Of a stretch of 16,308 bases of DNA, positions 6,530-12,792 are shown in pieces. The translations under genes and the position numbers were made by a program. Positions within the stretch are counted from its first letter, which is position 1. The number at the start of each line of letters is the position of its first letter. The notes beneath the pieces are model-generated. The model was not told the origin of the DNA. It made no database searches and saw only the letters and a list, made by a program, of their open reading frames with translations. Source of the stretch: Bacteroidaceae bacterium (lineage in GTDB: Bacteria > Bacteroidota > Bacteroidia > Bacteroidales > Bacteroidaceae). Location of the stretch: contig CAAHEN010000092.1 of the NCBI GenBank assembly GCA_900772575.1, positions 1 to 16,308 on the forward strand. The letters run 5' to 3'.

Positions 6530-8515
6530 CTATGCCTTCTTCTTTCCGACTGAAGCCTTTACCAGATAGGCGATAAGCGCGACATAGGCCAGCAGCGACA
6601 CCCATTGCGCATAGTCAGAGCCTGTCCACTGGGCGCCCAGGGAGAAATCACATTTCGCAAACTGGAGGGCGGCGCTGACGACGCCCATGAGTGCCCCACC
6701 GGCAATGAAGCCCGAGGCCAAGAGCGTACCGCGCTCGTTGCGCTCGCGGTTGAGCGCCGCATTCTGGGAGCGTGAGCTGACAAACCAGCTGATGAGACCG
6801 CCGACAAGGAGAGGCAGGTTGAGTTGCAAGGGAATGAACATGCCGAGTGCGAACGCGAGGGCGGAGACACCGCAGGCGTTCAAGACGATGGCCAGTATGC
6901 CACCGACGCCATACAGCAGCCAGTTGGCACCGCTGCCACTCATCAGCGGTTCGATGACGGCGGCCATGGCACGCGCCTGGGGGGCGGCCATGACGTCGGT
7001 GTTGTCAGGCGTGAATCCATAGGCCTTGTTGAGAATCATGATGACTCCCGCCACGGTGGCGGCAGAGACCAAGATGCCGATAAACTTCAGGGATTGCTGC
7101 TTGGCCGGCGTACTGCCAAGCCAATATCCGATTTTGAGGTCGGTCGCAAAGGCGCCTGCCGACGAGAGGGCCGTGCAGACGACACCGCCCATGATGAGGG
7201 CAGCCACCATGCCGGCGGTGCCCTTGAGCCCGACGAGAACCATGATGATGGAGGCCAGTATGAGGGTCATCAGGGTCATGCCGCTGACAGGATTGGAGCC
7301 CACGATCGCTATGGCATTGGCAGCCACGGTAGTGAATAGGAAGGCGATAATGGCCACGATGACGATGCCGACGACGGTGAACAGCAAGTTGCCGTCCATC
7401 ACATCGAAATAGAAGAAAAGCGCGGTGACCAGGATAGTGAGCAACGTCCCGACCGCGATAATCTTCATGGAGATGTCGCGCTGGGTGCGCAGACGGGCCT
7501 TGTCCTCTTTCATGGCCTCGCCGCCCTTGAACACCTTGCCGACCAAGCTGAAGGCGCTGCCGATCACCTTGCGGCTTTTGATGATGCCGATAACACCGGC
7601 CACGGCGATGCCGCCGATACCGATGCTCTTGGCGTATCCGAAGATGTCTTCGGGCTGGGCCATCGCAGCGACTGTCCCCGTTGCCCCATTGACCACAAGA
7701 TCGGGAAAAAGCAGGGCGATGCCCGGAACGATCACCCACCACACGGCAACACTGCCGGCACAGATGATCAGGGCGTACTTCAGGCCGACAATGTAGCCCA
7801 TACCCAGCAGGGCGGCGCTGGTGTTCACGCTGAAGAGGAGCTTGGCCTTGTCAGCGACAAGGCTGCCCATCGCCACAGCCCGGCTCGTAAAGTTCTCGCT
7901 CCAAACCCCGAACGTGGCGACGGCGAAGTCGTAAAGACCGCCTATCGCGCCAGCCGTGAGCAGCAGCCTCGTCTGTCCGCCGCTCTTCTCGCCGGAGATG
8001 AGCACCTGCGTGGATGCTGTGGCCTCGGGGAAGGGATATTTTCCGTGCATGTCCTGCACAAAATATTTGCGGAACGGGATGAGAAAGAGTATGCCGAGGA
8101 TGCCGCCAAGCGCAGAGGCGAGGAACACCTGGGCGAAATCGATGGTGATGTCCGGATTGGTGTGCTGCAGGATATAGAGAGCCGGCAATGTAAAGATGGC
8201 TCCTGCCACAATCATGCCGGAGCAGGCCCCGATGCTCTGTATAATGACATTCTCGCCAAGTGCGTTTTTCCGATGGGCAGCGCCAGACAGTCCGACCGCG
8301 ATGATGGTGATGGGGATGGCGGCCTCAAACACCTGGCCGACCTTCAGGCCCAGATAGGCCGTGGCGGCTGAGAAAATTATGGCCATCAGGATGCCCCAGC
8401 AGACGGACCACGCCGTGATTTCACGGTAGGGCCGTTCTGGTTTCATGACCGGTTCATAGTGCTCGCCTTCCTTGAGCTCGCGGAAGGCGTTTTCAGGTAA
8501 AGATGTTTCCTTCAT
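6530..8515 (-). CDS. OPT-family oligopeptide transporter
   Basis: This 661-residue, strongly hydrophobic protein belongs to the OPT (oligopeptide/YSL) transporter family, which imports small peptides or metal-chelate compounds, usually with protons. After a soluble N-terminus of about 35 residues, the first span reads TAWSVCWGILMAIIFSAATA and is followed by YLGLKVGQVFEAAIPI, a typical start for bacterial OPT proteins. Many further spans follow, with a charged cytoplasmic loop near 325-350 (KGGEAMKEDKARLRTQRD). The end is a short basic tail. Length agrees with bacterial members of about 630-680 residues. It starts 46 bases after the nspC stop on the same strand, with no TAnnTTTG box between, so the two are probably co-transcribed. 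The substrate cannot be assigned. Confidence 0.88.
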   Translation of the reverse strand: MKETSLPENAFRELKEGEHYEPVMKPERPYREITAWSVCWGILMAIIFSAATAYLGLKVGQVFEAAIPITIIAVGLSGAAHRKNALGENVIIQSIGACSGMIVAGAIFTLPALYILQHTNPDITIDFAQVFLASALGGILGILFLIPFRKYFVQDMHGKYPFPEATASTQVLISGEKSGGQTRLLLTAGAIGGLYDFAVATFGVWSENFTSRAVAMGSLVADKAKLLFSVNTSAALLGMGYIVGLKYALIICAGSVAVWWVIVPGIALLFPDLVVNGATGTVAAMAQPEDIFGYAKSIGIGGIAVAGVIGIIKSRKVIGSAFSLVGKVFKGGEAMKEDKARLRTQRDISMKIIAVGTLLTILVTALFFYFDVMDGNLLFTVVGIVIVAIIAFLFTTVAANAIAIVGSNPVSGMTLMTLILASIIMVLVGLKGTAGMVAALIMGGVVCTALSSAGAFATDLKIGYWLGSTPAKQQSLKFIGILVSAATVAGVIMILNKAYGFTPDNTDVMAAPQARAMAAVIEPLMSGSGANWLLYGVGGILAIVLNACGVSALAFALGMFIPLQLNLPLLVGGLISWFVSSRSQNAALNRERNERGTLLASGFIAGGALMGVVSAALQFAKCDFSLGAQWTGSDYAQWVSLLAYVALIAYLVKASVGKKKA

Positions 8516-8561
8516 GATGAAATGGTGATAGGTGATAGGTTAGGGTGGTGTGAGTCTTTGC

Positions 8562-9731
8562 TCAGTCCATGCGGTCTCGGTAGTCTTGATAAGAGAATGT
8601 GCGCAACAGTTCCTGCCGACCGTCGGTGCGGCGCATGACGATGGCGGGATGGGCGATGCCGTTGAACATATTGGTCTTGACCGTCGTATAGTGTATCATG
8701 TCCTCAAAGACAATCTCATCGCCGACACTGAGCGGTGCGGCAAACTCCCAGTAGCCCATGAAGTCGCCGCTCAGGCAACTGTTGCCGCCAAGGCGGTAGA
8801 CGTTTTCCTCACGCTCCCTGCCACCGGCCTCCTCCGGGTACAGCGTCCGAGCCCCTCTGACGGTCGGCATGTAGGGCATTTCCAGACAGTCGGGCATGTG
8901 GCAGGTGAAGCTGGCATTGAGTATCGCGGTCTTGATGCCGCTGTTGCTGACGATGTCGACGACCGAGGCCCTCAGTGTCCCGGTCTGCCAGAGAAAGGCC
9001 GAGCCCGGTTCCAAGATGACGCTCAGGTGCGGATGCCGGGCCTTGAACTGCCGCAGGGTGTCCACGAGCAATCCGACGTCGTAGCCTTCACGGGTGACCA
9101 AATGGCCGCCGCCAAGGTTTATCCATTTGATTTGTGGCAGCCAGGCCCCGAATTTTGCCTCCACGTGCTCGAGGGTATGGACCAAAGCCGATGCGGGACT
9201 TTCGCAGTGGCAATGGACATGAAAGCCATCAAGCCCTTTCGGGAGAACTTCCGGCAGACTGTCGGCTGTGACGCCGAAACGGGAGCCTGGAGCGCAGGGA
9301 TTATAGATCAGCGTCTCTATCTCACTGTATTCCGGGTTAATGCGCAAGCCGATGGAGACGCCGTCCGCCGGCTCTATCTGGCGGCTGAAGTGCGCCAATT
9401 GGGACAGGGAATTGAACGTGATGTGGCTGCTGCACCTCCTGATCACACCGAAAGTACCGTCTTCGTATGCCGGCGAATAGGTGTGCGCTTTCGAGCCGAA
9501 CTCTTCATACGCCAGCCGGGCCTCGAAGGGAGAGGACGCGGTCGTGTGGCAGATGTACTCACGGAATATGGGGAAAGTCTTCCACAGGGCAAAGGCCTTG
9601 AACGCCAAGATAAACTCTACGCCGGCCGCTTCCGCGATCTGGGCGATGAGTTCCAGATTGCGGCGGAGGCGGGTTTCTTCGATTTCATAGTATGGCAGGC
9701 TGATTCCAGTCATAGACAAACTTGCTGTCAT
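8562..9731 (-). CDS. nspC: Carboxynorspermidine/carboxyspermidine decarboxylase
   Basis: The 389-residue protein is a PLP enzyme of the alanine-racemase/group IV decarboxylase fold that removes the carboxyl group from carboxynorspermidine or carboxyspermidine, the last step of an alternative polyamine route. Lys45 in ILAFKAFALW is the PLP lysine. HVHCHCES (171-178) and INLGGGHLVTREGYD (204-218) form the phosphate-binding side, EPGSAF (241-246) is the second phosphate-binding loop, and Cys319 in GGNSCLSGD (315-323) sits where group IV decarboxylases keep the active-site Cys of the partner subunit. Length matches the family. In gut Bacteroidetes this route makes spermidine; the partner dehydrogenase is not in the window. 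The ATG at 9729-9731 is used; an in-frame Met7 (9711-9713) is a plausible alternative, since conserved sequence begins around residue 10. A terminator-like hairpin ends only about 10 bases before the first ATG. Confidence 0.92.
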   Translation of the reverse strand: MTASLSMTGISLPYYEIEETRLRRNLELIAQIAEAAGVEFILAFKAFALWKTFPIFREYICHTTASSPFEARLAYEEFGSKAHTYSPAYEDGTFGVIRRCSSHITFNSLSQLAHFSRQIEPADGVSIGLRINPEYSEIETLIYNPCAPGSRFGVTADSLPEVLPKGLDGFHVHCHCESPASALVHTLEHVEAKFGAWLPQIKWINLGGGHLVTREGYDVGLLVDTLRQFKARHPHLSVILEPGSAFLWQTGTLRASVVDIVSNSGIKTAILNASFTCHMPDCLEMPYMPTVRGARTLYPEEAGGREREENVYRLGGNSCLSGDFMGYWEFAAPLSVGDEIVFEDMIHYTTVKTNMFNGIAHPAIVMRRTDGRQELLRTFSYQDYRDRMD

Positions 9732-9740
9732 GTATATCAG

Positions 9741-9780
9741 AAAAAAGCAATGACGCAGGGTACGGGCACTGCATCATTGC
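9741..9780 (-). terminator. Intrinsic terminator after galE, or attenuator before nspC
   Basis: On the minus strand, GCAATGATGCAG (9780-9769) pairs with CTGCGTCATTGC (9758-9747), 12 pairs with one G-U, 10-base loop, followed at once by six T (9746-9741). This is a standard terminator for the galE transcript. Its odd feature is position: the T-run ends nine bases before the nspC ATG, so a separate nspC promoter after it would leave almost no leader. No TAnnTTTG box is visible in 9781-9840. Confidence 0.75.
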
Positions 9781-9840
9781 CTTTCTCTATGGTGATTTGA
9801 ATGTGAATATTGCTATCTGGCCCTGGTGGACCCGTCTATA

Positions 9841-10881
9841 TCACATAATGCCCCTCTCACGCAGTTTCAACTGCCATTTCCAAGCGGAGCTCAGCGCCTC
9901 TTCCAAGGTGTGGACAGCCTTCCACCCCAGAACCTTGTTGGCCTTGTCGACATTGCCCCACACCTTTTCGATGTCGCCCGGACGGCGGGGAGCGACCTTA
10001 TAGTTGAGCTTCACGCCCGTGCATTTCTCGAAGGTGTTGATGAGCTCGAAGACGCTAACGCCCTTGCCCGTGCCAACGTTATAGATTTCGACGGGGTCGG
10101 TGTTCTTGCCTTCAACGATGCGCGCCATCGCTGCGACGTGGGCCTTGGCCAGGTCGACGACGTAGATGAAGTCGCGGATGCAAGAGCCGTCTGGCGTGTC
10201 GTAGTCATCGCCGAAGACCGAGAGGCAAGGACGTATGCCGATGGCGGTCTGGGTGAGATAAGGAATCAGGTTAGCGGGAACGCCATTGGGCATTTCGCCG
10301 ATGATAGCTGTGGGATGCGCGCCAATCGGGTTGAAGTAGCGCAGGATGATGGCTGAAATGTTGGCCCCACTCTTCACATAGTCCTGTATGATCTCCTCGT
10401 TGATCTGTTTGGTGTTGCCATAGGGGCTCTCGGCCTTCTTGATCGGTGCGAGCTCCGTGACGGGAAGGTTCTCAGGATCCGGCTGGCCATAGACGGTGCA
10501 ACTGGAAGAGAAGATGATGCCCTTGACGCCATACTTGGGCATGAGCTTCAGCAGGTTGATCAGAGAGAGCAGGTTGTTCTCATAGTATTTGAGCGGTTTC
10601 TCCACGCTCTCGCCGACAGCCTTGGAAGCGGCAAAGTGGATGATGCCGCTGATGTCAGGGTATTTCTGGAATACGCCTTCGAGAGCGGCCAGATCGCAGC
10701 AGTCCACTTTCTCGAACTCGGGGCGAATGCCGGTGATCTGCTCGATGCCGTCGACAACATCGGCCTTTGAGTTAGAAAGATTGTCGATGATGACGACGTC
10801 ATAACCAGCGTTTTGCAGCTCTACCGTGGTGTGCGAGCCGATAAATCCTGTACCGCCAGTGACCAAAATTCTTTTTTTCAT
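9841..10881 (-). CDS. galE: UDP-glucose 4-epimerase
   Basis: The 346-residue enzyme interconverts UDP-glucose and UDP-galactose, linking galactose use (Leloir pathway) with supply of sugar nucleotides for polysaccharides. It is an extended short-chain dehydrogenase: the Rossmann NAD site TGGTGFIG at 8-15, an Asp in IIDNLSNS (33) for the NAD ribose, the catalytic Ser in SSSCTVYG (125-132), and Tyr154-xxx-Lys158 in SPYGNTK. The RYFNPIGAHP segment (181-190) is typical of GalE. Length is normal. No other galactose genes are near. It is divergent from the HD-domain gene, and a terminator hairpin follows it. Specificity for UDP-Glc alone versus UDP-GlcNAc as well cannot be read from the sequence with confidence. 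Confidence 0.95.
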   Translation of the reverse strand: MKKRILVTGGTGFIGSHTTVELQNAGYDVVIIDNLSNSKADVVDGIEQITGIRPEFEKVDCCDLAALEGVFQKYPDISGIIHFAASKAVGESVEKPLKYYENNLLSLINLLKLMPKYGVKGIIFSSSCTVYGQPDPENLPVTELAPIKKAESPYGNTKQINEEIIQDYVKSGANISAIILRYFNPIGAHPTAIIGEMPNGVPANLIPYLTQTAIGIRPCLSVFGDDYDTPDGSCIRDFIYVVDLAKAHVAAMARIVEGKNTDPVEIYNVGTGKGVSVFELINTFEKCTGVKLNYKVAPRRPGDIEKVWGNVDKANKVLGWKAVHTLEEALSSAWKWQLKLRERGIM

Positions 10882-10908
10882 ATTCGAAGATGCTTTAATA
10901 GTCTATTT

Positions 10909-10954
10909 CCATGGGGCAAAAGTAGCAATTATTTTCCAATGCCATGGGGCAAAA
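10909..10954. repeat. Two 13-bp direct repeats across the galE promoter
   Basis: CCATGGGGCAAAA occurs at 10909-10921 and again, identically, at 10942-10954, exactly 33 bases apart. The first copy covers most of the galE -7 box (10917-10924). The second starts where the -33 element would be expected and extends upstream of it. Their spacing of about three helical turns would place two bound proteins on the same face of the DNA, so they are candidate operator sites. Confidence 0.6.
10917..10924 (-). promoter_or_regulatory. -7 box of the galE promoter
   Basis: On the minus strand TACTTTTG (10924 to 10917) matches TAnnTTTG and would start an mRNA with a leader of about 30 bases. No TTG is found 19-21 bases upstream; the second CCATGGGGCAAAA repeat occupies that place instead, which may mean a regulator-dependent promoter. 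Confidence 0.55.
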
Positions 10955-10985
10955 CCGCCATTTTTGTGGACATCCGGTCTCAGGA

Positions 10986-11016
10986 TTGGTGCTGTCAAAA
11001 GAATGTCGTAATTTTG
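10986..11016 (+). promoter_or_regulatory. Bacteroidetes-type promoter for the HD-domain gene
   Basis: TTG at 10986-10988 and TAATTTTG at 11009-11016, separated by 20 bases, match the -33/-7 consensus. Transcription should begin near 11020, which rules out an upstream in-frame ATG at 10944 as the start of the gene and leaves a leader of about 125 bases. Confidence 0.65.
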
Positions 11017-11017
11017 T

Positions 11018-11067
11018 GGGGCGGGGAGATGGCGACTGCATCTGTCGCCACCACCCCACCCCGCCCC
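11018..11067 (+). promoter_or_regulatory. Very GC-rich hairpin at the 5' end of the HD-gene leader
   Basis: GGGGCGGGG (11018-11026) is complementary to CCCCGCCCC (11059-11067), and inside it TGGCGAC (11030-11036) pairs with GTCGCCA (11044-11050) around a 7-base loop. The stem of 9 plus 7 pairs begins at or within two or three bases of the predicted transcription start. The remaining 80 bases of leader to ATG 11148 show no further clear structure and no Shine-Dalgarno site. Confidence 0.55.
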
Positions 11068-11147
11068 GCGCTACGACACACGGTCTCCGGTGCGTCGCAG
11101 CGGGTCACCGAGGAAGACCCGCGTCCTGGAATCCCATCATTTCAGCC

Positions 11148-12386
11148 ATGCCGACTAAGACACTCATCATCAACGACCCCGTCTACGGGTTCATCAACAT
11201 CCCGCGAGGCTTGCTCTGCCGTCTCGTGGCCCATCCGCTGTTCCAGCGTCTGGAGCGCATCCGCCAGTTGGGCATGGCGCCAATGGTCTATCCGGGCGCC
11301 TACCACACACGCAAGCAGCACTCTATCGGTGCCCTGCACCTGATGCAGCTGGCCTTCTCCACCCTCATCGAAAAGGGCTATTTCATTTTCGATTCGGAGA
11401 TCGAGGCGGCAGAAGTGGCCATCCTGCTGCACGACATCGGGCACGGGCCATTCTCGCACGTGCTGGAGAAAGAGTTGGTAAGGAATGTCAGTCATGAATA
11501 TGTCTCGCAGTTGATGATGAGGCGGCTCAATGAGGAGTTTCACGGCGAACTGTCCATGGTCATCAGCATTTTCCAGAACAACTATCCCAAGCCGTTCCTG
11601 CACGAGCTGATAAGCAGCCAGCTGGACGTAGACCGGCTCGACTACCTCTGCCGCGACAGTTTCTTCACTGGAGTGCGCGAGGGCAACATCGGCGCGGCGC
11701 GCATCGTCCGCACAATGGATCTGGCCGGCGACCACATTGTGGTGGACGCCAAGGGCATCTATGCGGTCGAAAACTATCTGATGGCAAGGCGGCTGATGTA
11801 CTGGCAGGTCTATCTTCACAAAACAGCCCTGGCTGCCGAAGAGATGCTCCGTGCCATACTTCGGCGGGCCCGTTTCGTCTCCCGCGACGGGAAGCGGCTA
11901 TTTGCCTCGCCGGCACTCGACTATTTCCTGACGGCCGACGTGAGCGAGGCGGACTTTGCCGATGCCGGCACCGGCTGTCTGAAACGCTATGCGGCCCTCG
12001 ACGACAGTGACCTGATATCCGCCATCAAGGTATGGCAGGAATCAGGCGACAGTGTGCTTTCCACCCTGGCCAAGGGCCTGACCAACCGCAAGCTTTTCAA
12101 AGTCGAGACCTGCGGCACGGGCAATGTCGACGAAAGAATGGCGGAGATAAGGCATGCCTTGATGCGCCAAGAGCATTGGAGCGAGGAAGAGGCGGCCTTT
12201 TTCGTCAAATCCAAAAGTGTCGGCAATGAGATGTACTCCAAGACGGCGTCGGGCATAGGCATCCTGATGTCCGACGGCACGGTCAAGGACGTCTCTGAGG
12301 TCTCTTCCATCATCCGCAATGACACCACGAGCCCCGGCGACCAGAAGACTTACATTTTCTATCCGCGCCACTTGGACAACGTGTGA
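11148..12386 (+). CDS. HD-domain phosphohydrolase (SAMHD1/dGTPase-like)
   Basis: This 412-residue protein belongs to the HD superfamily, close to the SAMHD1/dGTPase branch that hydrolyses nucleoside triphosphates. The metal ligands are present: His58 in HTRKQHSIG (53-61), His95-Asp96 in LLHDIGHGPFSH (93-104) and Asp160 in SQLDVDRLDYLCRD (157-170), which matches the DVD(K/R)xDY signature around SAMHD1 Asp311. An opening segment DPVYGFINIP (10-19) is also typical of this branch. The C-terminal third is not recognised. I chose ATG 11148 because homologous sequence starts here and the promoter lies after the in-frame ATG at 10944. The substrate is inferred only: it may be a dNTP, but members of this branch include proteins of unknown activity. 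It is divergent from galE, with a weak hairpin after the stop. Confidence 0.85.
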   Translation: MPTKTLIINDPVYGFINIPRGLLCRLVAHPLFQRLERIRQLGMAPMVYPGAYHTRKQHSIGALHLMQLAFSTLIEKGYFIFDSEIEAAEVAILLHDIGHGPFSHVLEKELVRNVSHEYVSQLMMRRLNEEFHGELSMVISIFQNNYPKPFLHELISSQLDVDRLDYLCRDSFFTGVREGNIGAARIVRTMDLAGDHIVVDAKGIYAVENYLMARRLMYWQVYLHKTALAAEEMLRAILRRARFVSRDGKRLFASPALDYFLTADVSEADFADAGTGCLKRYAALDDSDLISAIKVWQESGDSVLSTLAKGLTNRKLFKVETCGTGNVDERMAEIRHALMRQEHWSEEEAAFFVKSKSVGNEMYSKTASGIGILMSDGTVKDVSEVSSIIRNDTTSPGDQKTYIFYPRHLDNV

Positions 12387-12390
12387 TCGA

Positions 12391-12410
12391 CGGGCCGTCT
12401 CCAAGGCCCG
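12391..12410 (+). terminator. Weak hairpin after the HD-domain gene
   Basis: CGGGCC (12391-12396) and GGCCCG (12405-12410) can pair around an 8-base loop five bases after the stop codon. No T-run follows, so termination here is uncertain. Bases 12411-12478 show nothing else I recognise. Confidence 0.3.
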
Positions 12411-12478
12411 GCAGCGACGGACAGGCCGTGTGCCGCTACAGCGCTGACCTATGATTTTGATAAAAAAACAGGGCAGGC

Positions 12479-12510
12479 TTTTTCCGTGTGTAATATTTTT
12501 CCTACATTTG
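12479..12510 (+). promoter_or_regulatory. Promoter of the leu operon
   Basis: TACATTTG at 12503-12510 is a full TAnnTTTG box, with a T-run (12479-12483) as a weak -33 element 19 bases upstream. The mRNA would start near 12514-12517, giving a leader of about 276 bases before leuA, unusually long for this window. Confidence 0.6.
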
Positions 12511-12535
12511 CAGTCAGAAAAGAAACTACCGATAT

Positions 12536-12604
12536 ATGCACAGCTCCACGACATCGCTCCGACTTCGCAGCCTGCTTCTATCCTCGGGTGAGGAACGGAA
12601 GTGA
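12536..12604 (+). CDS. Leucine-rich leader peptide of the leu operon (predicted)
   Basis: A 22-codon open frame starts about 20 bases after the predicted transcription start. Leu stands at positions 8, 10, 13, 14 and 15, and codons 13-15 (CTG CTT CTA) form a run of three; CTA looks uncommon in neighbouring genes such as leuA. Ser is also frequent (six residues). It ends with TGA at 12602-12604. The product would have no function of its own: its translation would report the supply of charged tRNA-Leu. Support comes from position, the Leu run and the complementarity of its stop-codon region to the downstream hairpin. Its short length and lack of a Shine-Dalgarno site leave some doubt. Confidence 0.6.
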   Translation: MHSSTTSLRLRSLLLSSGEERK

Positions 12605-12708
12605 GCGTCGGCAATGTGCCGGTCGGCAAGCTACAGCGTCGGGGCGTACGCCTCATCGAACAAACAACGCGGCGGTCTCTCTCACTTCACAAGGTGCAGA
12701 GAGACCGC
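12598..12708 (+). promoter_or_regulatory. Candidate leucine attenuator: antiterminator segment and terminator-like hairpin
   Basis: GCGGTCTCTCT (12672-12682) pairs perfectly with AGAGAGACCGC (12698-12708), and the stem extends inward with CACTT (12683-12687) and AAGGTG (12691-12696) to about 16 pairs with two single-base bulges. Only a broken T-rich stretch (TTCGCTTT, 12709-12716) follows, which is weak for a terminator. The segment GAAGTGAG at 12598-12605, spanning the leader-peptide stop, is complementary to CTCACTTC at 12681-12688 in the hairpin's left arm and loop. A ribosome stalled at the Leu run would leave it free to break the hairpin; one reaching the stop would cover it. A 10-base palindrome GGCGTACGCC (12643-12652) and a short hairpin at 12721-12737 also lie in the leader. 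Confidence 0.6.
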
Positions 12709-12792
12709 TTCGCTTTGCAGGGTGCCTGAGAGGCGCCAGCAGGACCAACCGCAATCACAAACATATCACATACGCAACTCAAGCAACACACC

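Noticed and set aside
8550..9800. A 416-codon plus-strand open frame opposite nspC
   Set aside because: It is antisense to a gene with clear decarboxylase motifs. Long antisense frames are expected in GC-rich codons, and its translation shows no recognisable domain.
10944..11147. Upstream in-frame start adding 68 residues to the HD-domain protein
   Set aside because: The predicted promoter (10986-11016) and GC-rich hairpin lie inside it, the added residues look like non-coding sequence, and family similarity begins at ATG 11148.
12517..12792. T-box or other tRNA/metabolite riboswitch in the leu leader
   Set aside because: I do not find the conserved T-box sequence (TGGNACCGCG-like) with a specifier stem. 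The leader peptide with Leu run explains the length better.
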